Shown: positions 23,125-33,835 of the stretch, in pieces
Layout of the letters: every line of letters starts with the position of its first letter
Position numbering within the stretch: position 1 is the first letter of the stretch
Source of the DNA: Pleurodeles waltl
Lineage: Eukaryota > Chordata > Amphibia > Caudata > Salamandridae
NCBI RefSeq assembly: GCF_031143425.1
Contig: NC_090445.1
Coordinates: 1,193,036,691 to 1,193,100,690, forward strand
Reading direction: 5' to 3'
DNA: 64,000 nt
Program-made: the position numbers and the translations under genes
Notes under the pieces: model-generated
What the model was told of the DNA's origin: nothing
The model's input: only the letters and a program-made list of their open reading frames with translations
Databases searched by the model: none

Positions 23125-24640
23125 TCATTTCTTGGCGGGGGTATTGGCATTGTTCTCTGTCTTTGTCCTGGATCTCGGGGACTGTTTGCAGGGTGGTTCT
23201 CAACCAGCAGTGGGTGGGGTGCTGGTGTCGTGGTCCTGTGGCGGTGCCTCCTGTCCACTAGCGCCGGCAGAAGTGGTGGGCAGTTCATCATCGAGGCTAG
23301 TGTCAGGGGCCCCTTGTTGTGCCACAGTGTCCCTCCTGGTGTTCACAAGGTCCTTCAGCACCGCTACAATGGTGACCAGGGTGGTATTGATGGACTTGAG
23401 TTCCTCCCTGATCCCCAAATACCGTTCCTCCTGCAGCCGCTGGGTCTCCTGAAACTTGGCCAGTACTGTTGCCATTGTCTCCTGGGAATGATGGTACGCT
23501 CCCATGATGTTGGAGCGGGCCTCGTGGAGAGTGGGTTCCCTGGGCCTGTCCTCCCCCTGTAGCACAGCAGTCCTCCCAGTTCCCCTGTTTTCCTGTTCCT
23601 CTGTCCCCTGAACCGTGTGCCCACTGCCACTGCCCCCAGGTCCCTGATGTTCTTGGGTTTGTGGGTTTGCCTGGGTTCCCTATAGTGGTGGACACTGCTG
23701 CTTGACGTGTCCTAGGGACAGAGGTATGGGCCTGCTGGGTGGGTGCTGTGCTGGTATTTCCTGAGGTGGGAGGCTGTGTGGTGGCATGTGCCAGTGTGAG
23801 GGGAACCAACTGTCCCGACGTCCCAGATGGGCCGGGCTGGTCATCTAGGTCCAGTTGGACAGAGCTGCTGTCATCACTGTGCCCCTCTTCTGTGGGGGGA
23901 GTGGACATGTCTGGAACCTCCTGTCCGGTGACGTTGGGTAGGGGTCCTGCAGGGGTGTAAAGGCATGATTATTGCATCTGTGTGTGCCATCGTGTGCAAT
24001 GGGTGGGTGACCTTGTACCCCAGTGCTTACATTCTTGTCTGGGACCTTGTGTGATATTTGGTTTGGGGATCTGTGTGGGAATCTGTAGTGGACATGCTTT
24101 GGTGTTGCATGCAGGGCTTGGTGTTGGGATGTGTGGGTTGTGATAGTGGGACATATGTGAGGTGTTGGAGTGATGGGGTTGGGGGTGAAGGGTGGGGGTA
24201 TGTGATAGCATGCAGGTAGGGTGGGGGATGTAATAGTTAAGAGTTGACTTACCAGAGTCCATTCCTCCTGCTACTCCTGCAAGGCCCTCAGGATGCAGAA
24301 TAGCCAAGACCTGCTCCTCCCATGTTGTTAGTTGTGGGGGAGGAGATGGGGGTCCGCCGCCAGTCCTCTGAACTGGAATCTGGTGTCTTGAGACCACGGA
24401 ACGCACCTTTCCCCCGTAGGTTGTTCCACCTCTTCCTGATGTCATCCTGTGTTCTTGGATGCTGTCCCACTGCGTTGACCCTGTCCACGATTCTGCGCCA
24501 TAGCTCCATCTTCCTAGCTATGGAGGTGTGCTGCACATGTGATCCGAATAGCTGTGGCTCTACCCGGATGATTTCCTCCACCATGACCCTGAGCTCCTCC
24601 TCAGATAATCTGGGGTGTCTTTGCGATGCAATGGGGTGGT
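23125..24640 (-). pseudogene. Harbinger accessory gene B: second Myb-like protein with coiled-coil tail, broken
   Basis: Exon 1 (about 24640-24253) encodes LSEEELRVMVEEIIRVEPQL, then SIARKMELWRRIVDRVNAVG and DDIRKRWNNLRGK, a three-helix Myb/SANT-like domain with regular W residues. A one-base insertion near 24416 moves the reading into the frame with VRSVVSRHQIPVQR, PPQLTTWEEQVLAILHPEG and MDSG, ending at a GTAAGT donor. A 306-bp intron (24252-23947) ends in CCCTGCAG. Exon 2 starts with an S/T/P-rich acidic linker (TEEGHSDDSSSVQLDLDDQ). After a frame change near 23.6 kb comes a coiled coil (YHHSQETMATVLAKFQETQR ... REELKSINTTLV) and a basic tail to a TGA at 23127-23125. No ATG is evident upstream of the Myb domain, so an earlier exon or loss of the start is likely. 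It differs in sequence and exon layout from gene A. Confidence 0.7.
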
Positions 24641-26228
24641 GTGGGTGATGTGTGAGATGGTGTGTGTTGTGATGTGTGAGGGGATGTGTTTGTGTTGTGT
24701 GAGTGATGGTGTTGTGTGCCTGTGGATGCTAGTTTGTTGATGGTGGTGTATCTCTCCGTGCTTCATTCTCAATTTTTGTTGTATATGTTTGTGGGTGATG
24801 TGGATGTGCATTTTATATTGTATTGGGTGTGTGGGAGTGTTGTGTGTATTTGTGTCAGGGGTGTGTATTTCGAATTGTCCAATGTGGTTGTGTTTTGTAA
24901 ATGTGTGTGTATTTTGAGCGCGATAGGGTGTACCGCTAGTGGAATACCGGGTTGAAAGACTGCTGCGTGGGTCGTGATAGTGTGGGCGTATTCCTGTTGG
25001 CGTGACAGTGGAGGTTTTGTTATCGCCAGTTTATCACTGACCTTTGGTGTGGCGGGCTTGTGTGGGTGTCTAGATTTTGGCGGATTCCGAGCTGTGGGTC
25101 GTAATAGCTGTAGCGGAATTCTGCCACCGCAGTGGTGTGTTGACGGTCTTCTGCACGGCGGTAAGCGGGATTTACCAGCAATGTTGTAATGAGGGCCGTA
25201 GTAATGTGTTTTAAATGTCCTGACAGTGAAATATTGCTAAATTCGTTTTTCACTGTTGCAAGGCCTGTCCCTCTCATAGGTTAACATGGGGGCTACCTTT
25301 AAATCTGATTAAAGTGTAGATTCCCTTTGGGAGCGGATGGACATGTGGAGTTTGGGGTCTCTGAGCTCACAATTTAAAAATACATCTTTTAGTAAAGTTG
25401 ATTTTGAGATTGTGCGTTTGAAAATGCCACTTTTAGAAAGTAGGCATTTTTTTTCTTAATCCATTCTGTGACTCTGCCTGTTTGTGGATTCCCTGTCTGG
25501 GTCAGTTTGACAGTTGGGCTGTTCACACCTCTCCTCTAGACAGTGACACAAAGGGGGCTGGGGTGTAGCCTGCATATCTTGATTAGCCATCTGTGCTGGA
25601 GGGGAGGGGAGGAGTAGTCACTCACACCTGAAAGGACTGTGCCTGCCCTCACACAATGCCGCCTCCGTCCCCCTGGTGAGTGTCTGGGGCCTGGCCTGGA
25701 CAAAGAAAGATCTTGCAAACACTTGAGACTTTGCTTTGAAGTTTGTAAACTTCAAAGGCAGAACTGGGTATAAGAAGCAGACCCAAACCCCAGACTTTTA
25801 TAATCTTTCTGGCTGCAACGCCGTGGCCGGCCTGAACTGTTGGTTTTGTTGATCACGACGCCGTGATAGCCCCAGGTGGAGCTATCGACTTCAAGGAACT
25901 GTAGTTTTGAGTAAATCTTGCAGAATTCATATTTTTCTTACTGTATGTAGGATTTTTATCATATTTGGTCTTGTTTTATATAGATAAATATTGGCTATTT
26001 TTCTAAAACTGGTGTGGTGTCCTTTTGTAGCGTTTACACTTATTAATGTGTGTTATGTGCAAATGCTTTACAAATTGCTTCTGCGATAAGCCTGACAGCT
26101 CGTGCTAAACTACCAAGGGGGTGAGCAGGGGTTATCTGAGATGGTATCTCCCTTATCCTGACTAGAGTGAGGGTCCCTACTTGGACAGGGTGCAAACCGA
26201 CTGCCAACTTGAGACCCCATTTCTAACA

Positions 26229-26312
26229 ATAAACGTTTGCTGTTCCCAGTTAAATGTTTTTTTTTCTTCTTTTTCTCAAAATGGAACATTCACTTCCGCA
26301 ACCTCTCACCTC
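26229..26312 (-). mobile_element. Candidate ERV LTR, second part
   Basis: Continues the homology of 16122-16424 with 51236-51620 (ataaacgtttgct ... ctcaaaatggaac against ataaatgtttact ... ccaaaatgagaaa). The first five bases are the right-hand target duplication of the inserted LTR. Confidence 0.5.
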
Positions 26313-26599
26313 TGTCTAGAATGGCCATCAAAGTTTTAATCACAAATTATTCTGCAATTTGCACCTTCCTTCCTAGCTGTGTTTTCAACTTTGCTTTTAA
26401 AAATTCAACTTCTTTCAGCTTATTGTGTGCCTTAATTTTCCTTTCTTCAATTTCTATTTCTTCTCTTTTGCCTTTCTCTTTTTCCTTCTTGTTAAGTAAC
26501 ACCTAAATCTCTCATATTAAGAAAATAAACGTAATAAGCAAATTCCAATGATTAACACGTTAAGTATTGCTATTTATCTCCTAAAAAACCCCTTGCCTT

Positions 26600-28795
26600 A
26601 ATTTCAAACCAATTACTTATAGCAGAAATGTCTTAGCCTAACGTTCCTAACACACTAATAGTTTCTAGAATTTCTAATTCAGGTTCAATGCTAGAAATGT
26701 TCTTTGCTAATTCTTCAGTCACCTTACTCTCATTAGGTATGTATGAGGAGCAGTGTTGAGCCATCAGCATTTTACAGATTCCACCTTTTTCTGCCAGCAT
26801 GATTTTACAGCTCATCGATAGCCATTAATTCTGTATTAACCTACAGCAAAGCTCCAGGTGTACTAATAGGCAGCTTGTCTACTACAGTAGAAAGCTTTCT
26901 TATTTTCTTGTCATTCAGGACTACTCCTACTGGAGAAATGATTGCCCCCAAAATATCTCCCACTAATTGTGTTCCATCAGTAGTACTGCATTTATGTCTG
27001 TGAGATGGAGTCATTGTTAAAACATGCATGTTATTTACATGATACACATTAGGGAGCAGTAGCGCTAAATAGCAAATTCCCAATCAGCAGGCAACTGGAA
27101 AAATGCATCTTGTGCATACATAAACAAAATAGATTCCTGGATTAACTGCCTCCTCTCCCATTATTATATGAACAGGCTATCCAAGAACTTCAAATATGCA
27201 TTTACAGCTACTTATTCCAATTTGTCTTTTTGTAAACACAGTTTCCCTTTTATGTTGTCTATCTAATTTTAGTTTGGGGTATATCATTTATTCAACTTCC
27301 TCTTTCTTCCAGACATTCCTTAACCCATCTTCCCATTGCATTATGAAATGTGAGCTTTTCTTTCTTCTAATGCTAAAATACATTTATTTTCCAATGGTCT
27401 TATAAAACGTATAATTTATTTTGGGTGCCTTAACAGTATCTGTCTTTGTAGGAGATCTAAGAACTACCAAGCCACTTTAATATCCTTTGCTTATGGGTGA
27501 GGGTTCATTCTTTGCTAGAGAGAAACTTTAGAAAGAATCATGTTATAGTTGGAAAAATACTATTCAAAATGTTCCCATCTATAGAACAAACTAAGCAATA
27601 TACTACATGCAACTGCATATGAAATTTGAATATGATGTTAGGTTACATCTTCCGCAGCCAAAGACTGGATGTGTGCACAAACATAGCATGTTTAAGTATC
27701 TAAAGCTTGGGTGTATTTCCGTACTAATCTGGAATAAACGTTTGTTGTGAAATTTTCATTTGAAACATCTATAAATTAAGCTTTTAATTTCTTCTCATCT
27801 ATTGTATGTCATTGCAAATGTAAGCGTTTATGTCTCTGGGGATAGAGTCATACCAACTAAAAATTCTAACGCAACTGTTACTGCGATAGCCATGACTATT
27901 CTACATCTAGCCTTGATAAAGAAACGGATTTGTCTACAATCAGACCTTTAGTAAATTATAGCAGCAGACAGATTCAGTTATCTGAGTTGACTTATCTTTC
28001 TAATGCAAAATGAGCAAACTTTGACTGCTTATTCATATAGCTTATGTACAGTGTTCTTCATGAGACATCTTAATCCCTATTCTTCCTTCTTCTAAAAGTG
28101 CTATCCCTACTTTTCTACTGCAACCTTGGCCCTAGGAAGTTCTTCTAAGTTCTTTTCATTTGTCATTATTAATGAATAATTGTCATATTCATTTATCACA
28201 GTCTTTATAATTCAGTTAAACAAAGTTCTTTCTAGAATCAGATTTCTCTACTTTGAATCGGCTAAATATTGATTATCCAGTCTTATTTGTAGGATTGTTT
28301 CAGGAATCTACATCAAATGCTGCTTCAGTGTGGCATTTTATGGAGGTTCAAGTGATTCTCATTTCAGTTCATTGGGATCTTGACCTTTTAAATTAGGGAT
28401 GTTCTCTATAGAGTAACTCCACTCCGGTGCAGGGTACCTATGAAAGGTTACTCTTGCTCTCTTGGATCTCCTTTGTGTCTTTTATCTTCTGATTCTCTGA
28501 TAACAGTGAATTCTCTTTCTTCGACAATTGTTTGTGGTATGTGTTCAACTGACACACTAGACCACAGTTGTCTCCTAATATTTGCCCTTTCTGATTTTTC
28601 TGTGTAGTTTTTCTTTTCTCACACTTGTTCCATCACCGGGATCGCCCAGTGGCTGTGGTGAAAATTGAATGATTCCCATACTTTCCGCTGTTAGTTCTTC
28701 ATTTTCAGGGGATACTTCCACACTACTTTGCGATATCTGAGAAACTTAAACAGGTGAGGACATCTGCCATACTCCCTCACTCTGGTCCATCATGA
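26600..28795 (-). pseudogene. Endogenous retrovirus env remnant
   Basis: On the minus strand, two open stretches (27083-26841 and 26815-26633) look like a retroviral transmembrane subunit. A hydrophobic and helical region is followed by AEKGGICKML and a cysteine eight residues after the first, where gamma/epsilon-type Env has a CX6CC box; the first C of the CC pair reads as H here. Upstream (27.1-28.8 kb) is AT-rich sequence full of stops where the surface subunit should be. It lies downstream of integrase on the same strand, as expected for env. This is an old, non-functional copy. Confidence 0.6.
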
Positions 28796-29845
28796 CTTGT
28801 GAACACACAAGTTCTCAGACTTGTCTCAAATGTCACCACTTCAGCAAGTGTACACCTCACTCTGGGTGTGAAACGCATGCACCCAATTAAGTATCCCAGG
28901 GCATTTCACAGCAGTCTTGGTGATACGTGGAAAAGTTCTTTCCACCTTGGTTTTTGTCACAATTTTCAGACATGTTATTTTAATCGGGTCCCAGTCACCA
29001 GGGTTAAGGTTGCAACACTCCTTTTGGCTTGGAGTGGTAGTGACAGCTCCAACCTGGTGAGAAACAGAATACACCACATTAACCAACCTTTTTCAATAGT
29101 CGAGGATCATGTCATCTGTGATATTTAAAAGTGCATTCACAGGCACAACAAGCAGTCGCATAACACGTCCTATGAGTGTCTTGTGAGGTGATAATCCACT
29201 CCTCCTGTCAGGAGTGCTTTGAAGACTCATCAATACAAATGGCAAAGCGTCTGGCCTTTTCAATAAAGTGAATGCAAAGACTTTGGCCAAACGTAATTTC
29301 AGCATCCCATATAGCTATTCAGCTTTACCTGAAGCCTCCGGGCTATGGATGCAATGCAGTCTCTGCTCCACTTGAAGTGCCACTCTCAGCATTCAAATGA
29401 CCTCAGTGTTAAAAATTGTCCCTCGGACTGACTCTAGAAAAAACGGAAAACCTGAACAGTGGTGTGAGTTCACGTAATAGCAGTTTGGCTACTGTGAGAC
29501 CCTCATATCTATGTATTGGGTAGGCATCCACCCATCGAGAAAAAATGCACACTGTAACCAGGATATATCTCAGTCCCTTGCAAATATCAAAAATAGCCTT
29601 TGTGCAAAAGGTTCAAATTATTCACAAAAAATCCTTGATCTTCTAGAAATGTCATCGTGTTTCTACTTGCAAATGTTCATAAAGCTTCTAAAAAAAGTTA
29701 AAATGTGTCTAATAAAACTACAGCTCATGATCACTAATAATAACTTCCAAAGCATAACAAAAGCAGAAATGAGATTTCAAACTTCAGTTCCATCACAATC
29801 TCAAAATCAAGAATATTGAACTGGATTCAAATTGACAGTGCAAAA
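28796..29845 (-). pseudogene. ERV integrase C-terminal region, copy A
   Basis: Minus-strand remnants, with one 70-codon open piece at 29305-29093 that includes the LSPHKTLIGR and NALLNITDDM stretches. The same motifs occur in copy B at 33.4-32.9 kb (LSPHEIIMRR, NTLVNFTDDL), so the two are paralogous copies of one family in the same orientation. In retroviral pol this segment links the catalytic core to the C-terminal DNA-binding domain of integrase; a GDWDPIKI-like stretch follows at about 28.99 kb. Frames are broken throughout. Confidence 0.65.
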
Positions 29846-29849
29846 GGTT

Positions 29850-30250
29850 GCAAACTGCTTCACCCAATCATTGGCAGCAAAATATGTCCATTCAGATGCT
29901 TAGTATTTTCGGCTTGGTACTCTTTTCTTCTTTGATCTTCTATTTACTCAACCCTCAGCATCATTGTCACTTTGGCTTGTGTCTTCAGTTTCTTCAGCAG
30001 TCTTTTGAGGCACTTGTATAGCAGCTGCTGTTTGTCCACTTGGTCAATTGTTTTCTGGTACAGCTCCTTTATCTACTGCAACTGGTCCTTCATCGGCATC
30101 CGAGCTCGCATGAGTCAACTGATTCTGTCTTGACCTTTCTGTACCACCACTGATGTTGACTTGCTCATACCCCCCTTAGGCCATACATGTGCTGTAGCAG
30201 CCACTTGTCCAGTTTGACTAACCTGATCCCTCTCGCTCACTGTAACCGAC
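29850..30250 (-). other. ERV-associated sequence, junction between two integrase copies
   Basis: About 400 bp continuous with copy B once the LTR at 30251-32923 is removed. Minus-strand translation is K/Q-rich and broken, and may be the beginning of env of copy B. No firm domain. The last five bases (ccgac) are the left target duplication of the LTR. Confidence 0.4.
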
Positions 30251-32923
30251 TGTAGGAAGTTGGCTCTGTATGTGCTATTTCAAAGTAAGGAATAGCATGC
30301 ACAGAGTCCAAGGGTTCCCCTTAGAGGTAAAATAGTGGTAAAAATAGATAATACTAATGCTCTATTTTGTGGTAGTGTGGTCGAGCAGTAGGCTTATCCA
30401 AGGAGTAGTGTTAAGCATTTGTTGTACATACACATAGACAATAAATGAGGTACACACAAATCCAGCCAATAGGTTTTGTTATAGAAAAATATATTTTCTT
30501 AGTTTATTTTAAGAACCACAGGTTCAAATTTAACATGTAATATCTTGTTTGAAAGGTATTGCAGGTAAGTACATTAGGAGCTTTGAATCATTTCAATTGC
30601 ATGTATACTTTTCAAGTTATTGACAAATAGCTATTTCAAAAGTGGACACTGCAATTTTCACAGTTCCTGGGGGAGGTAAGTTTTTGTTAGTTTTACCAGG
30701 TAAGTAAGACACTTACAGGGTTCAGTTCTTGGTCCAAGGTAGCCCACCGTTGGGGGTTCAGAGCAACCCCAAAGTCACCACACCAGCAGCTCAGGGCCGG
30801 TCAGGTGCAGAGTTCAAAGTGGTGCCCAAAACGCATAGGCTAGAATGGAGAGAAGGGGGTGCCCCGGTTCCGGTCTGCTTGCAGGTAAGTACCCGCGTCT
30901 TCGGAGGGCAGACCAGGGGGGGTTTTGTAGGGCACCGGGGGGGACACAAGCCCACACAGAAATTTCACCCTCAGCGGCGCGGGGGCGGCCGGGTGCAGTG
31001 TTAGAACAAGCGTCGGGTTCGCAATGGAAGTCAATGAGAGATCAAGGGATCTCTTCAGCGCTGCAGGCAGGCAAGGGGGGGCTTCCTCGGGGAAACCTCC
31101 ACTTGGGCAAGGGAGAGGGACTCCTGGGGGTCACTTCTGCAGTGAAAGGCCGGTCCTTCAGGTCCTGGGGGCTGCGGGTGCAGGGTCTTTTCCAGGCGTC
31201 GGGACTTAGGTTTCAGAGAGTCGCGGTCAGGGGAAGCCTCGGGATTCCCTCTGCAGGCGGCGCTGTGGGGGCTCAGGGGGGACAGGTTTTGGTACTCACA
31301 GTCGTAGAGTTGTCCGGGGGTCCTCCCTGAGGTGTTGGTTCTCCACCAGTCGAGTCGGGGTCGCCGGGTGCAGTGTTGCAAGTCTCACGCTTCTTGCGGG
31401 GAGATTGCAGGGTTCTTTAAAGCTGCTTCTTTGGCTAAAGTTGCAGTCTTTTTGGAGCAGGTCCGCTGTCCTCGGGAGTTTCTTGTCGTCGTCGAAGCAG
31501 GGCAGTCCTCAGAGGATTCAGAGGTCGCTGGTCCCTTTGGAAGGCGTCGCTGGAGCAGAGTTCTTTGGAAGGCAGGAGACAGGCCAGTGAGTTTCTGGAG
31601 CCAAGGCAGTTGTTGTCTTCTGATCTTCCTCTGCAGGGGTTTCAGCTAGGCAGTCCTTCTTCTTGTTGTTGCAGGAATCTAATTTTCTAGGGTTCAGGGT
31701 AGCCCTTAAATACTAAATTTAAGGGCGTGTTTAGGTCTGGGGGGTTAGTAGCCAATGGCTACTAGCCCTGAGGGTGGGTACACCCTCTTTGTGCCTCCTC
31801 CCAAGGGGAGGGGGACACAATCCTAACCCTATTGGGGGAATCCTCCATCTGCAAGATGGAGGATTTCTAAAAGTTAGTCACCTCAGCTCAGGACACCTTA
31901 GGGGCTGTCCTGACTGGTCAGTGACTCCTCCTTGTGCTTTCTTTGTTCCCTCCTGCCTTGCCGCCAAAAGTGGGGGCCGTGGCCGGAGGGGGCGGGCAAC
32001 TCCACTAAGCTGGAGTGCCCTGCTGGGCTGTGACAAAGGGGTGAGCCTTTGAGGCTCACCGCCAGGTGTCACAGCTCCTGCCTGGGGGAGGTGTTAGCAT
32101 CTCCACCCAGTGCAGGCTTTGTTACTGGCCTCAGAGTGACAAAGGCACTCTCCCCATGGGGCCAGCAACATGTCTCTGGTGTGGCAGGCTGCTGGAACTA
32201 GTCAGCCTACACAGACAGTCGGTTAAGTTTCAGGGGGCACCTCTAAGGTGCCCTCTGTGGTGTATTTTACAATAAAATGTACACTGGCATCAGTGTGCAT
32301 TTATTGTGCTGAGAAGTTTGATACCAAACTTCCCAGTTTTCAGTGTAGCCATTATGGTGCTGTGGAGTTCGTGTTTGACAGACTCCCAGACCATATACTC
32401 TTATGGCTACCCTGCACTTACAATGTCTAAGGTTTTGTTTAGACACTGTAGGGGTACCATGCTCATGCACTGGTACCCTCACCTATGGTATAGTGCACCC
32501 TGCCTTAGGGCTGTAAGGCCTGCTAGAGGGGTGTCTTACCTATACTGCATAGGCAGTGAGAGGCTGGCATGGCACCCTGAGGGGAGTGCCATGTCGACTT
32601 ACTCGTTTTGTCCTCACTAGCACACACAAGCTGGCAAGCAGTGTGTCTGTGCTGAGTGAGAGGTCTCCAGGGTGGCATAAGACATGCTGCAGCCCTTAGA
32701 GACCTTCCTTGGCATCAGGGCCCTTGGTACTAGAAGTACCAGTTACAAGGGACTTATCTGGATGCCAGGGTCTGCCAATTGTGGATACAAAAGTACAGGT
32801 TAGGGAAAGAACACTGGTGCTGGGGCCTGGTTAGCAGGCCTCAGCACACTTTCAATTGTAAACATAGCATCAGCAAAGGCAAAAAGTCAGGGGGCAACCA
32901 TGCCAAGGAGGCATTTCCTTACA
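30251..32923 (-). mobile_element. Solo LTR, minus orientation, TSD ccgac
   Basis: Identical 5-bp flanks ccgac (30246-30250 and 32924-32928). Ends are tgtaggaag ... ttccttaca, that is TG...CA. Read on the minus strand, the first 50 bases (tgtaaggaaatgcctccttggcatggttgccccc) match the start of the LTR at 36857 and share the LTR motif seen across the window. Length is 2673 bp. The middle is GC-rich (30.9-31.6 kb), with open frames of up to 161 codons that show no domain and overlap on both strands, so I do not call them genes. It interrupts the ERV between integrase copies. Confidence 0.85.
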
Positions 32924-33835
32924 CCGACCCTTCTGGAACAGGTGTTTTATGATCCAGTGAACCTGAAACTTTGCAAGTATGGCTAGCGTGCACCAGGTTA
33001 GGGAGCCCAGCCCACTTGATGGATGTTGTACTGAATAAAAGAGCCTGATGGGGACCTTTCCAAAGTTGTTCCAAATATAACTTCCTTACATGCTTCATCA
33101 CCATGACCCAGTTGCCTCGACACAGGTGAGGGCAGAGCTCCTGCTGCGGCTGTACTGTAGCCTCTCCAACCTGACAAGACAAAGAACGAACCACGTCAGT
33201 CAGTCCTCTGCAATAATCCAGCACCAAGTCATCTGTAAAGTTCACAAGTGTATTTGCAGGGACAGCTGGCAATCTCATGGCTCTCCGCATTATAATTTCA
33301 TGTGGGGATAACCAAGTTTTTCTGTATGGTATGCTGTGCATACTCAAGACCAGAGAGAATGCCTCTGGCCATTTCAAAGTGATGAATGCACTTAATTTTG
33401 CCAGTCTAGACTTCAGAGTATATTTCTTTACTTGTTCCACCAGCCAGAAGCCTCAGATCTGAAACTGCAATGCAATCTTTGCTCGATTTGCAATGCCACA
33501 CATAATAATTTCAGGACCTCACTATTGAAGTTTGTTCCTCAGTCTGACTCTAGAGACCTCAGGAAGCCAAACCTCAGAATCAACTCCCTAAGCAACAGCT
33601 TCGCTACTGTGAAACTGTTATTTCTCCTGGTAGGGTATGCTTCAACCAATGAGAAAAGATGCACACAATGATCAAGACAAAGCTGAGTCCACTGCACACA
33701 GGTAGTTCTATAAAATCCAGCGGCATCTTGTTAAAGGGTCCTCCTGATCTTCCTGTAAGGCTCAGTGTTGCATTGGTTCTCCTACCTTCATTCATCTGCT
33801 GACATGTCACACACCTATGGCATAGCTCTTCAGCT
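32924..33835 (-). pseudogene. ERV integrase, copy B
   Basis: From 33810 a minus-strand frame has CQQMNEG at the end of the zinc-finger region, then GGPFNKMPLDFIELPVCSG and IIVCIFSHW. This matches the first strands of a retroviral integrase core, where the first catalytic D sits in the 'DFIELP' block. From 33440 a long frame (about 170 codons) carries LSPHEIIMRRAMRLPAVPAN, NFTDDLVLDYC and a WKGPHQALL stretch, the typical C-terminal integrase motif. The second D and the E are not visible in a continuous frame. The copy is cut at 32924 by the solo LTR. Confidence 0.72.

Larger units (their letters stand above)
16908..25197. mobile_element. PIF/Harbinger DNA transposon, 8.3 kb, three genes
   Basis: Perfect 15-bp terminal inverted repeats (ggccctcattacaac at 16908-16922, its complement at 25183-25197). 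Flanking trinucleotides are ata and gta; Harbinger elements duplicate 3 bp, usually TWA, so one base has probably changed. Subterminal DNA is rich in ggcggt/accgcc. Inside are a transposase on the + strand and two Myb/SANT-like genes on the minus strand, one on each side of it. All three show GT...AG introns and all carry small lesions, so this copy is not autonomous as it stands. It sits in the solo LTR at 16425-26228. Confidence 0.88.
16425..26228 (+). mobile_element. Solo LTR, plus orientation, TSD ataaa, carrying a Harbinger insert
   Basis: The element starts tgttggatatggccc (16425) and ends ccatttctaaca (26228). The flanks ataaa (16420-16424) and ataaa (26229-26233) are identical. Removing the Harbinger insert (16908-25197 plus its 3-bp duplication) leaves about 1.5 kb of non-coding sequence. 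Its first 50 bases share gcatggttatccccaaa.tttttgcct with the other LTRs. No gag or pol is present, so it is a solo LTR, inserted in the candidate ERV LTR. Confidence 0.8.

Noticed and set aside
30845..31649. Several open frames of 60-161 codons on both strands in GC-rich DNA
   Set aside because: They lie in the middle of a solo LTR, overlap each other on both strands and lack any recognisable domain. GC content alone explains them.
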